Source: Bradyrhizobium macuxiense | GTDB taxonomy: Bacteria; Pseudomonadota; Alphaproteobacteria; Rhizobiales; Xanthobacteraceae | DNA length: 64,000 nucleotides | NCBI RefSeq assembly: GCF_007993935.1 | Contig: NZ_VITY01000011.1 | Coordinates: 248,001 to 312,000 of the forward strand | Direction of reading: 5' to 3' | Part shown: positions 17,930 through 26,465 of the stretch, in pieces | Numbering within the stretch: the first letter of the stretch is position 1 | How the letters are laid out: the number at the start of each line of letters is the position of its first letter | Notes under the pieces: generated by a model | Databases searched by the model: none | What the model was told of the DNA's origin: nothing | What the model saw: only the letters and a program-made list of their open reading frames with translations | Made by a program: the position numbers and the translations under genes

Positions 17930-19102
17930 ATGAGTAGAGATCTTAGCTATTCGCCTACGGTCGGCTTTCTTCTTGGCCTTCCTCGGTCGGGCACGACGCT
18001 CCTGGCGCATCTGCTCCAGCGACATCCAGATATTATGTCCCCACCTGAGCCCTGGCTGATGCTGGCACTTGAGGCATTTGGCACGGTGGACCATCGTCAC
18101 CCAGCGGGAAGCTCACTGGTCGAGGCCGCTACTTCCGAATTCATGGACCGGATAGATCGCGCTGTCGTTAGCCGAGCTCTTGCCGATGCGGCTTACGGCC
18201 AATATTTGACAGCCGCGAGCAAGCGCACGTTCATAGACAAGACTCCGCGCTATTGGATGGTGCTCGATTTCTTGGATTCGATTTATCCGGAAGCGCCACG
18301 AATCCTCATAATGCGTAATCCCTACGCGATTGCCGCATCACTGAAATCGACGTGGGACATTCCGCTCCTATCCGCAAGCTGCCCGTCTGCGATCGCATCC
18401 TGTCTTACCGATCTCGCGCGGGGCTTGCCCACGCCTGCTGTCGTATCCTGCCTGGCTGATCTCGTTCTGGGCCTGCCGACGCTCGCTGCGCTGCGTGGCC
18501 GCCGCCAGACGCAAGTGGTGCAGTACGAGCTCCTGGTGACGCGCCCCGACGAGGAAATCCGGCGTGTTATCGCAGGACTAGGCCATGATCCTGCGGACGC
18601 GGCATCGGCCAAAGTGGAGCAAGCCGACATTTTCCGGTCAAGTACCTTTGGGGATCGAAAGATCCTCGAGAAAAAGGCAATCGATGATCGTTCAGTCCAG
18701 GCTTGGCGAACCGCATTGAGCACCGAAGAGATGCAGGTGGTAACCGATCTGATCGGCACCGAGCTCTTGATAGAGCTCGGTTATGAGCAGGACCTTCGGT
18801 ACGCAGAGCAAGTCGGGACTGTCGATCGGGGCCCGGCAGTAACCGAGGCGTATCGTCAACTGTTTCGAACCTGCTGGGATCTGCGCGGCGGTACGGGAGG
18901 CGCGTCGTTCGGCGTCTCCACTCACGCGCGTGAACCAAATGGCATTGGTCAGCAAGCTGGAGAGAGCTCCTCAGTTTCCGAGGCGCAACGACTGGCTGAG
19001 AAGACGGAAGAGCATTTGCGGTTGATGAACTCCATGGCGGAGCAGTTGGAACAGGCATTGAGGGTTGCGAAAGGCGGTCACGATTCGTGGCTTGGACACT
19101 AG
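17930..19102 (+). CDS. PAPS-dependent sulfotransferase
   Basis: A 390-residue sulfotransferase from the ATG at 17930, with AAGGGG about ten bases upstream. The 5'-phosphosulfate loop is GLPRSGTTLLAHLLQRHPD (about residues 16-34) and the 3'-phosphate site is LIMRNPYAIAASLKSTWD (about 124-141). It moves sulfate from PAPS to an acceptor. Rhizobial relatives of this size act on Nod-factor sugars (NoeE) or on lipids and polysaccharides; the acceptor cannot be read here. Residues about 156-187 hold a tandem 16-residue duplication. The last 60 residues are a helical tail. cysD and cysNC, 1.1 kb downstream, would supply PAPS. Confidence 0.82.
   Translation: MSRDLSYSPTVGFLLGLPRSGTTLLAHLLQRHPDIMSPPEPWLMLALEAFGTVDHRHPAGSSLVEAATSEFMDRIDRAVVSRALADAAYGQYLTAASKRTFIDKTPRYWMVLDFLDSIYPEAPRILIMRNPYAIAASLKSTWDIPLLSASCPSAIASCLTDLARGLPTPAVVSCLADLVLGLPTLAALRGRRQTQVVQYELLVTRPDEEIRRVIAGLGHDPADAASAKVEQADIFRSSTFGDRKILEKKAIDDRSVQAWRTALSTEEMQVVTDLIGTELLIELGYEQDLRYAEQVGTVDRGPAVTEAYRQLFRTCWDLRGGTGGASFGVSTHAREPNGIGQQAGESSSVSEAQRLAEKTEEHLRLMNSMAEQLEQALRVAKGGHDSWLGH
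18395..18490 (+). repeat. Tandem 48-base in-frame duplication inside the sulfotransferase
   Basis: Two diverged 48-base units (18395-18442 and 18443-18490) encode ASCLTDLARGLPTPAV and VSCLADLVLGLPTLAA. Nine of 16 residues match by position. It inserts one extra copy of a helical segment between the PAPS site and the C-terminal half of the fold. Confidence 0.75.
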
Positions 19103-19380
19103 TCGCGTGACACGACCGTCTCAACGTTGCTGGTGACGTTGTGCGGCTTAAGCAGACCTCGGTTGAGCTGGCGCGATGCGGCTACGCCGAAGAGTGTGGC
19201 CGCAATGGGCGTGCGGCTCGAGTCTTCATTCGCACCGGAACGTCTGTAGCGAGCCGGGGCCTCCCTTTCACTTCTTACAGTTAGCTGGGCCGATGCGGCA
19301 TATTTCCCGGCGCTATGCTGCAAAAAGGGCGGACGTTCCACCACAAGCATCCGGCTCTCGCGCGGCGCGCGTTGCACCCG

Positions 19381-19635
19381 TTAGATGAAATCTTCGGTTC
19401 GAGACGTTTGAGATCGGAAGCGTTCAATGATGAGGTCGCTCGCCGCGCCGATCAGGTAACACAACTGCGTAGCAGTGGAACTTAAGACGAAGGTCAGAAT
19501 TGCGCCCGTCAGACCGTCCCCGATAAAATAGGCTGCCGGGATCAAAATCAGGATTGTAGGGAAGCATACATAGACCTTGAAATAGCGTCCCAGCAGCAAT
19601 CCGCAGATACCGCTCGCCAAAATGAGCGCCAACAT
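19381..19635 (-). CDS. Small membrane protein (84 aa) downstream of a nod box
   Basis: An 84-residue protein: MLALILASGICGLLLGRYFK, a second helix (FPTILILIPAAYFIG) and a third hydrophobic run (GAILTFVLSSTATQLCYLIG), then a charged tail. About three membrane helices, no signal cleavage site. The start has a strong AGGAGG ribosome site 4-5 bases upstream on the minus strand. Small proteins of this shape (GRYFKV...) seem common in Bradyrhizobium, function unknown. It lies 124 bases downstream of a minus-strand nod box, with no other gene between, so flavonoid/NodD control is predicted. Confidence 0.7.
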   Translation of the reverse strand: MLALILASGICGLLLGRYFKVYVCFPTILILIPAAYFIGDGLTGAILTFVLSSTATQLCYLIGAASDLIIERFRSQTSRTEDFI

Positions 19636-19758
19636 CGCGCCTCCTAGTGATGCTCGGTGTGCACCAGAGAATGTTTTTCGAAGCCAGAGTGAAGGACAAT
19701 CGTCATCCGGATACTCCTGAGCCGTCTAAACCAACGTTTGCTATCCGCTATTCGCTAG

Positions 19759-19805
19759 AGCTGGTAAAATCGATTGTCTTGATAGAACACATTTTTGATC
19801 TGGAT
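19759..19805 (-). promoter_or_regulatory. nod box (NodD-binding promoter element)
   Basis: Read on the minus strand: ATCCA, eight bases, ATG, six bases, ATC, then AAGACAATCGATTTTACCAG. The blocks and their spacing match the classic rhizobial nod box (ATCCA-N8-ATG-N6-ATCCAAACAATC.ATTTTACC). Only a few positions in the core differ. The element points left, toward the 84-residue membrane protein gene that starts 124 bases downstream. Confidence 0.88.
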
Positions 19806-20216
19806 GAATCCTGATCATCCTTTGGCCTGTCGATGATTGAGATCGTCGTGATCGCTCAACGCCTTGATGAACGATGCAACCTCATCGCAGCGGAACGCGG
19901 CATCGTCCTGAACTAGCCAGGGTGCCGCACTTGTCGGAATCGTCCTTCGCTGGAGCGTCTATGCATTAAATTATTCGGGAGCTTTACCTTTGAGTAATCG
20001 GCACCTACAAGCGGCGTGTCGAGCCATGCGCCAGAACGATGCTGCCAATCCTTGTGGGCTGGCCGCATTTTCACGCGGTGCTTATCCCGGGTCGTCTGGA
20101 CTGTTGACAAGCTATGGCAAACCCCGCACGGCAACGCTCACTTCGCCGATCAAGAGAAGCCCGCATCAAACGGCACCTGACGAACTCAAACAAAATCCGC
20201 ATCGAATAACAACCAA
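19806..20216 (+). other. Intergenic region between the nod box and cysD
   Basis: 411 bases without a convincing gene. No second nod box was seen reading toward cysD. The cysD ribosome site is weak, and the true promoter of cysD-cysNC is not apparent. Confidence 0.4.
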
Positions 20217-21116
20217 ATGTTGCCTAAACATCTGCACCGCCTCGAAGCTGAATCGATCGCGATAATGCGTGACGTAGTCGCCGAGTTTAGAAAGCCGGTC
20301 ATGCTCTATTCGATCGGAAAAGACTCAAGCGTCATGCTGCACATTGCAATGAAGGCATTCTTCCCGGCCAAGTTGCCCTTTCCCTTGCTTCACGTCGACA
20401 CGACGTGGAAGTTCCGCGAGATGATTAGCTTCCGGGATGAAGCAGCTAAGCGGCTCGACGTGGACCTGATCGTTCACGTGAACAAGGATGGCGTCGAGCG
20501 CGGGATCAATCCAGTCGAGTCCGGTTCACTCCTTCATACTCAGGTGATGAAGACAGATGCTTTGAAACAGGCGCTCGACCTCTATCGGTTCGACGCTGCC
20601 TTGGGTGGGGCACGACGTGACGAAGAAAAGAGCCGTGCGAAAGAACGGATCTTCTCCTTCCGTTCGGCCGGACATGTGTGGGATCCGCGAGACCAGCGTC
20701 CGGAGCTATGGAATCTGTTCAATACGCGAATCCGCCAAGGCGAAACTATGCGCGTGTTCGCTATGTCGAACTGGACCGAGCTCGATGTCTGGGAATACAT
20801 CATGCTCGAGAAGATCCCGGTCGTCCCACTCTACTTTGCAAAGCAAAGGCCTGTGGTCCTCCGGAATGGCGCAACCATTATGGTCGACGACAAGCGACTG
20901 CCGCTTAAGTCCGACGAGACGCCGCAGATGCGGATGATCCGTTTTCGAACCCTGGGATGCTATCCATTGAGCGGGGCCATCAACTCCAACGCGGTTACGA
21001 TCGAGGACATCGTCGCTGAGATGCAGACCGCGACGGTATCGGAGCGCCAGGGACGCTTGATTGATGGTGATGAAGCCGCTTCGATGGAGAAGAAGAAGCG
21101 GGAAGGCTACTTCTGA
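20217..21116 (+). CDS. cysD: Sulfate adenylyltransferase subunit 2 (CysD/NodP)
   Basis: A 299-residue ATP-sulfurylase catalytic subunit, making adenosine 5'-phosphosulfate (APS) from ATP and sulfate. It has the PP-loop LYSIGKDSSVMLHIA (about 38-52), FPLLHVDTTWKFREMI, VNKDGVERGINPVESGS, the RRDEEKSRAKER nucleotide loop, and SNWTELDVWEYI. The end (GDEAASMEKKKREGYF) is the usual CysD tail. It overlaps cysNC by one base. In rhizobia this pair also serves as NodPQ for Nod-factor sulfation. Sulfite-forming CysH and CysI are absent from the window. Confidence 0.94.
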   Translation: MLPKHLHRLEAESIAIMRDVVAEFRKPVMLYSIGKDSSVMLHIAMKAFFPAKLPFPLLHVDTTWKFREMISFRDEAAKRLDVDLIVHVNKDGVERGINPVESGSLLHTQVMKTDALKQALDLYRFDAALGGARRDEEKSRAKERIFSFRSAGHVWDPRDQRPELWNLFNTRIRQGETMRVFAMSNWTELDVWEYIMLEKIPVVPLYFAKQRPVVLRNGATIMVDDKRLPLKSDETPQMRMIRFRTLGCYPLSGAINSNAVTIEDIVAEMQTATVSERQGRLIDGDEAASMEKKKREGYF

Positions 21117-23002
21117 TGACGCCCAAAGCGGCTGTCGAACTTGTCCCGGCCAGAACAAAGGACCAACTTCGTTTCATCACTTGCGGTTCGGTGGACGACG
21201 GAAAATCGACGCTGATTGGCCGGCTTCTGCATGACAGCAAGATAATTTACGAGGATCAGCTGACGGCGCTGGCACACGATAGCGCCAGGCACGGCACGAA
21301 CGGTAATGACGTCGATTTTGCGTTGCTAGTCGACGGACTCGAGGCAGAGCGAGAGCAAGGTATCACGATCGATGTGGCCCATCGCTTCTTTACCACGCCG
21401 CGCCGCTCGTTCATGGTGCTCGACACACCCGGCCACGAGCAATACACCCGTAACATGGCGACGGGTGCCTCGAATGCCCAGCTCGCCATCATCCTGGTCG
21501 ACGCGCGCAAGGGTGTCCTGGTGCAGACAAAGCGTCACTCTTTCATTTGTTCGCTGCTCGGTATCCGCAATATTGTGCTGGCTGTGAACAAGATCGACCT
21601 CATCAAGTACAAGAAGGAGATTTTCGACCGGATCGTCGAGGACTATATCGCCTTTTCCGCCAGTCTTCGCTTTACCTCGATCGTTCCGATTCCGATCTCC
21701 GCCCGCTACGGCGACAACGTCGCTAGCCGCTCCGGCAACTTTGAGTGGTATGATGGTCCCTGCGTGCTCGATTACTTGGAGAGCATCGATATCCAGTCTA
21801 ACGCCGTGATCCAGCCTTTCCGCTTTCCGGTCCAGTGGGTGAACCGGCCCAATTTGGACTTCCGGGGCTACGCCGGATCGGTAGTTACCGGGAGTATCTC
21901 GGCAGGGGACGAGGTCGTTGTCGCAACGTCTGGACAGACCACGCGCATCAAGCGGATCGTGACCCATGACGGCGACCTTGTCCGCGCCGAGGCGGGCGAT
22001 GCCATCACCATTTCGCTCGAAGACGAGATCGATATCGGCCGTGGCGCTCTCCTGGCGCGCCCGACCGAGCGGCCACAGGTATCCGGCCAGTTCGCCGCGC
22101 ATCTGATCTGGATGGATGAGGCCCCGCTCGTTGCCGGACGCAATTACATCCTGCGCATTGGAACGCAGACCGTAGCCGCCAGCGTGACCGCAATCAAGCA
22201 TCGGATCGACGTCAACACCCGTGAGCATCTCGTAGCTAAAACGCTTGGTCTGAATGAGATCGGCTTCTGCCATATTTCGACGGCGCTGCCGATGGCGTTC
22301 GATCCTTACGAGATCAATCGCGAGACCGGATCGTTCATCGTCATCGACCGCTATACGAATCGGACGATCGGCGCCGGGATGATCGCATATCCTCTGCGGC
22401 GGCCCACCAATATCGCTTGGCACCCCCTTTCAGTGAGTAGGAACGAGCGCGCCGCGCTCAAGAATCAAAAGGCTTGTATCATCTGGTTCACGGGCCTATC
22501 CGGCTCGGGAAAGTCGACAATCGCCAACATAGTCGACCAAAAGCTGTTCACTATGGCGTACCACACCATGCTGCTGGATGGCGACAACGTGCGGCACGGA
22601 CTAAGCGCGGACCTCGGCTTCAGCGAGCCCGATCGTGCCGAAAATATTCGTCGAGTCGGTGAAGTCGCCAAGTTGATGGTGGATAGCGGTCTGATCGTGA
22701 TTTGCTCGTTCGTCTCGCCCTACATTGCCCAGCGAGACATGGTGCGGAACCTTGTTGCTAAGGAGGAGTTCCTCGAGATCTTTGTTGACACGTCGATCGA
22801 CGAATGCGCGCGGCGCGATCCCAAGGGTCTCTATTCCAAGGCGAGGTCTGGAGAGATCAAGAACGTCACTGGCATCGATGCGCCCTACGAAATACCGCTA
22901 AGACCCGAAATTCATCTCAGGACAACAGGGCAAACGCCCGAGCAACTAGCGGAAGCCGTGGTCGAGGTCTTGATAGCGCGTGCAATCGTCGATAACTACT
23001 AG
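21116..23002 (+). CDS. cysNC: Bifunctional sulfate adenylyltransferase subunit 1 / APS kinase (CysNC/NodQ)
   Basis: A 628-residue fusion. The CysN GTPase half (about 1-440) has P-loop GSVDDGKSTLIGRLLHD, DTPGHEQYTRNMATGA and NKIDL; GTP hydrolysis drives APS formation by CysD. The CysC half (about 445-628) has kinase P-loop GLSGSGKSTIANIV and LLDGDNVRHGLSADLGF, and phosphorylates APS to PAPS. The fusion is the NodQ arrangement. Together with CysD and the sulfotransferase at 17930 it completes a sulfate-to-sulfoester route. Confidence 0.94.
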   Translation: MTPKAAVELVPARTKDQLRFITCGSVDDGKSTLIGRLLHDSKIIYEDQLTALAHDSARHGTNGNDVDFALLVDGLEAEREQGITIDVAHRFFTTPRRSFMVLDTPGHEQYTRNMATGASNAQLAIILVDARKGVLVQTKRHSFICSLLGIRNIVLAVNKIDLIKYKKEIFDRIVEDYIAFSASLRFTSIVPIPISARYGDNVASRSGNFEWYDGPCVLDYLESIDIQSNAVIQPFRFPVQWVNRPNLDFRGYAGSVVTGSISAGDEVVVATSGQTTRIKRIVTHDGDLVRAEAGDAITISLEDEIDIGRGALLARPTERPQVSGQFAAHLIWMDEAPLVAGRNYILRIGTQTVAASVTAIKHRIDVNTREHLVAKTLGLNEIGFCHISTALPMAFDPYEINRETGSFIVIDRYTNRTIGAGMIAYPLRRPTNIAWHPLSVSRNERAALKNQKACIIWFTGLSGSGKSTIANIVDQKLFTMAYHTMLLDGDNVRHGLSADLGFSEPDRAENIRRVGEVAKLMVDSGLIVICSFVSPYIAQRDMVRNLVAKEEFLEIFVDTSIDECARRDPKGLYSKARSGEIKNVTGIDAPYEIPLRPEIHLRTTGQTPEQLAEAVVEVLIARAIVDNY

Positions 23003-23313
23003 GATCTGCCGATTACCATCATTGCCAGAGCATCCAGCGCAATCGTTCGGGCCTTGCGCCAAGGGTGCCGCCGATGCTGAACCGAACTGGACGGCAGGTG
23101 GGGGGGCCTTGCCAATGAAGCGCGCTAACATGGGGTAGTGAGTCTGGTCGGAACGATTGGCACGCCTGGGCCTTGCATGCCCTGTGCTCGTCGCGAACTC
23201 ACAGCCGGTAGTCATTCATCGCCAAGCGTTGGCACTCGGTAGGTCTAGAAGGTGCCATGAGTACGAAATGGCGGGAGTTGCCGTTCCATCCACTGGAGAG
23301 GCTGAGCCGCTGC
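23003..23313 (+). other. Intergenic gap after cysNC
   Basis: 311 bases with short frames only. Convergent with the minus-strand methyltransferase gene. No clear terminator hairpin with a T-run was found. Confidence 0.4.
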
Positions 23314-23961
23314 TCAGGATCTACCGAAGAGCAGAATGAAGTTACTGGCCGGCAAATCCAATTGCCGTTTCAGCGCCAGCCCATGCTTCCTGGCCTCCCT
23401 TTCAATATCCCGCACGTCTTTGAGACCCCATTCGGGCACGCCAGCCGCTCGAATCTCCCTGTCGAATGCCTCGTTCGACGGCGTGGTGTATTTTCCGTCA
23501 AGTTTAAAGGGACCATAGATTGCGATGAAGCCGGATGGTTTCAGGAGCTTTGCGCCAAGCGCAGCAATGCCGTCGGCGATCGAGACGGGAGCAACATGGA
23601 AGATGTTGATGACGAAGATGACGTCGTAGAGCTGCTCGTGGGCATCCGGCCAGGTTGAGGGAACCGTGAGATCGATCAGAACGGGATCAGCAATGTTATT
23701 GTTATCGCCTTCGAGGCGCTTCCTTTTGATTGTCTCGAAGACACCTTGATCGTAATCGGAAGGCTGAAACCGAACGTTCGGAAAATGCGGCGCGAGGTAG
23801 TTGATATGTAATCCGGCACCAGTCGCTACTTCGAGCGCGTCACCCCTCGTAGGAAAGAACTCTTCGAACGTTTTCAGGATAGCGTCCCTATTGCGGTTGC
23901 CCGCCCAGGCGACATAAGGGCTGAGAGGATACGGATCGATATTGGGTCTGTCGTCGGACAA
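23314..23961 (-). CDS. DUF938 family SAM-dependent methyltransferase-like protein
   Basis: A 215-residue Rossmann-type methyltransferase. N-terminus YPLSPYVAWAGNRNRDAIL; SAM site motif I EVATGAGLHINYLAPHFPN; motif II region FQPSDYDQG; then DVIFVINIFHVAPVSIADG and LLKPSGFIAIYGPFKLDG. This pattern is DUF938. Such proteins are widespread and their substrate is not established. It stands alone on the minus strand between cysNC and decayed ABC-transporter DNA. Confidence 0.8.
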   Translation of the reverse strand: MSDDRPNIDPYPLSPYVAWAGNRNRDAILKTFEEFFPTRGDALEVATGAGLHINYLAPHFPNVRFQPSDYDQGVFETIKRKRLEGDNNNIADPVLIDLTVPSTWPDAHEQLYDVIFVINIFHVAPVSIADGIAALGAKLLKPSGFIAIYGPFKLDGKYTTPSNEAFDREIRAAGVPEWGLKDVRDIEREARKHGLALKRQLDLPASNFILLFGRS

Positions 23962-24106
23962 TCGCGTACTCCTTTGCCTCTATGGCGAAAGACATGGCTC
24001 GGACTTGTCTTTCAGGACAAGTTAGGAGGGGTGTGCCAGGCTCGGCTCGCCCGCCACGGTCGGCCTGAAGGGGATCTATGGAGCGTTATCGGCGTCGGCG
24101 GTCCGG

Positions 24107-24220
24107 CGGAGCGGAAAGCGTGTCGCGATTGACAAGAGAATCGTCCTGATGGACGAGCCCTTCCCGGTGGTCGACGTTCACACCCGCCGGCTAATGCACC
24201 GGATCCCCCTTGAGCTCGGG
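24107..24220 (+). pseudogene. Remnant of an ABC transporter ATPase (NitT/TauT type)
   Basis: The frame reads RSGKRVAIDKRIVLMDEP then FPVVDVHTRRLM. This joins a shortened ABC signature (SGG..QRVAIARAL) to Walker B (LLMDEPF) and the D-loop (ALDAQTR). The stretch between signature and Walker B is deleted and neither end continues. It lies near a TauD-like gene, consistent with a broken taurine- or sulfonate-type locus. Confidence 0.6.
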
Positions 24221-24451
24221 CAGACCAAACGCCCTCTCTCGAAAGCTCCCGCGCCGCCAAGCTCCGTACGCGCGGTGGAATTCAGTCTGTTCCAAGCTGG
24301 CTAGTCCAAGGCGGCTGACGAGGTCGGCGGCGGCGATTAAGGGTAGAATTTTGTTTCGCCGCGCGGGCCGCTTGATCTGCGGATTTAGAAAGCAGCGAAC
24401 GCGCGCCAAGGTAGAATCTGCCCAGTGACCTTTCCGTGGATTCGAGTGGTG

Positions 24452-25381
24452 CTAGGTGACCTCCATGGGCGGCTGCTTGGTCACCTTGAGGCGTGTCACA
24501 CTGCTCCGGCCGTCGACACTGACAGGCACATCACCTTCGATTGTGGCGCGACGCATGACGCGATGCTGGTCGCCGTAATCATTGACCGCATAATGCTGTG
24601 TTGCGCGGTTGTCCCAGATCGCGACATCGCCCTCCTTCCAGTTCCAGCGCACGGTGTTTTCGGGTGCCGTGATGTGGGACTGGAGTAGATCGAACAGCTT
24701 CTGGCCATCACGTTTAGGGATGTCAACAAAACGCTGCACCACATCGCCGAGCACCAGCGCGCGCTCGCCGGTCTCCGGATGGACGCGCACGACGGGATGC
24801 TCGGTCTCAAAGATGGTTCTCGTAAAGATCTCATCAAAATGTTTCTTGTCGACTTCGCGGACACGTGCCGTTCCTTCGTAATCGAAGGCGTTGGTGTGGA
24901 TTGCCCAGAGTTCGTCGGCAAGCCGTTGCAGCGGCAGCGGCAGATCCAGGTAAGTGGCCGCGGTGTTCGACCAGATCGTATCGCCGCCAAACGGTGGGAT
25001 CACAATGGCCCGCAGCACCGAAATTTTGGGATAGGCAGCAGTGAAGGTTCCATCCGCGTGCCACACATCAGCCCGGCTACCTCCGCGGGCGGAGTCGAGT
25101 TCGATGATTGACGCCATTCCCTTGGTGGTACCGAGCGTCGGATGCGGAACAAGCGTTCCCAAACGAATAGCAAAGCGTTCCTGCTCGGGGTCGTCGAGGT
25201 GATCCTGATCGCGGAAAAAGATCACCTTGTGTACGAGTAGCAAGCTGTTGATTGCAGCAATCGTCTGGCTCGGCAAATCGCCCGAGAGCTTGATATTGCT
25301 GATCTCAGCACCGATGCGCGCGGTGCGTTTGACGACGTCGCTATACGGAATGATATTATCGATCAAAGCGGCTTCGCTCAT
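24452..25381 (-). CDS. TauD/TfdA family 2-oxoglutarate-dependent dioxygenase
   Basis: A 309-residue iron-dependent oxygenase from the ATG at 25381. GGAAG lies eight bases upstream; a start 13 codons earlier is open but less likely. The iron triad is visible as WHADGTF (H-x-D, about residues 107-109) and the distal His in DQHRVMRRATIEGD (about 275), with the 2-oxoglutarate Arg in RRATI. Relatives release sulfite from taurine or alkylsulfates (TauD, AtsK) or cleave phenoxyacetates (TfdA). With the ABC remnant beside it and the sulfone locus at 33-41 kb, an organosulfur substrate is plausible but unproven. Confidence 0.85.
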   Translation of the reverse strand: MSEAALIDNIIPYSDVVKRTARIGAEISNIKLSGDLPSQTIAAINSLLLVHKVIFFRDQDHLDDPEQERFAIRLGTLVPHPTLGTTKGMASIIELDSARGGSRADVWHADGTFTAAYPKISVLRAIVIPPFGGDTIWSNTAATYLDLPLPLQRLADELWAIHTNAFDYEGTARVREVDKKHFDEIFTRTIFETEHPVVRVHPETGERALVLGDVVQRFVDIPKRDGQKLFDLLQSHITAPENTVRWNWKEGDVAIWDNRATQHYAVNDYGDQHRVMRRATIEGDVPVSVDGRSSVTRLKVTKQPPMEVT

Positions 25382-25857
25382 GGTGGCATCTTCCAACTTC
25401 AGGATTCTTTTCGGCGACAACGTATTCAGCCGCGACGCGAATAGGCGAACGCACGATCGGGAATTGTCGAGGTTCGCCGCACTCGGCCCCGTTGGTGTGC
25501 TTCGAGGGAGGTAAGATCAGCCGCGCACCGATCGCGGCTGAACATTGCTGATTTGGTGCCTCTGCATGCTCTCAGCCACTAAATTGCTATTGCTGATGCG
25601 AAAGCAATGACCATGCCAATGCTGCTAGGCACGCTAAAGCGACCGACCATGCGTTAAAGGTCCCTCCCCCTTGTGCGCGCGGTGTTTTGAATCCGACATG
25701 ACATTGCTGCTGTCGGTACACGAACAACGGTCCACGCGAGGTATTGTTTTGGTGAGAGCTGTGTCGCGCTATTTTGGCGGCTGACTTGGCGAACTCGTGC
25801 GCCAGCTGCGGGTTGAGGGAAGGGGAGCTGAGCACAGTCCCCTTCTAGTGAGGGCGG
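25382..25857 (+). other. Intergenic region
   Basis: 476 bases without a gene I can support. It holds the promoter of the TauD-like gene (reading left). Confidence 0.4.
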
Positions 25858-26200
25858 TTTTCGGGACGATCTGGCGTGCTTTCGCGACATCGTTCCTGTG
25901 CTCGGTCTTGCGACCTATCGGCAAATTCTGCTCGTGACTGCCACACGGTCGCTCGACAGCTATCTCGGGCGTATGACCGGCGCGAAGGTGCTGGCCGGCG
26001 AGATCGTCCACGGTCAAGGCGGGATCATCCACGCCGCAGTCGTTCTCGCGACCGGGTTCACAAGGCTTACAGATCGCGAAGATCCGATGGTTGAACGAAC
26101 ACCTCGAAGCAGTCGGCGATCCGTTGATCAAGAATGGCGGTGAAATTCTGAAATTCCTGGCCGACGGCCTTCTCGCCAAGTCGTGGACGAAGGTCGTCGA
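25858..26200 (+). pseudogene. Remnant of a class III adenylate/guanylate cyclase
   Basis: First frame: SYLGRMTGAKVLAGEIVHGQ, then GGIIHAAVVLATGFTRLTDR. This matches the start of class III cyclase domains (YLG...G..VLAG.I.RG.GE.I.A..W.SDLRGFT.L.DR). A frameshift near 26070-26090 moves similarity to LNEHLEAVGDPLIKNGGEIL and KFLADGLLA, the next cyclase block (GGEVLKFIGDGLLA). The DLRG metal site is damaged and the C-terminal half is missing. Confidence 0.65.
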
Positions 26201-26465
26201 AACGCACATGGCGGGAGGCGCTTGCCCCCTCTTAGGTTTGCTCACCGTACCGTGTCGCTCTATCCGACGATAGGATAGCCGCCGCATGTCGCCGAAGGGG
26301 ACCAGCCAAGTCGTTCCGATGAAGGATTCGATCCTGCAATTATCCATGGTTCGTGCGCAACCAAGTATCCACGTATTACACTGAACGAAACCGGAATGTT
26401 ATAGTGATCGGTTTCATTTTATTGTCGTATGCACTGGTTGGTGTAGGCTCAATCACGAGCGTGCG

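Noticed and set aside
24003..24022. Perfect 7-bp hairpin (ACTTGTC / GACAAGT)
   Set aside because: No T-run on either strand, and it is about 40 bases outside the 5' end of the methyltransferase gene; role unclear.
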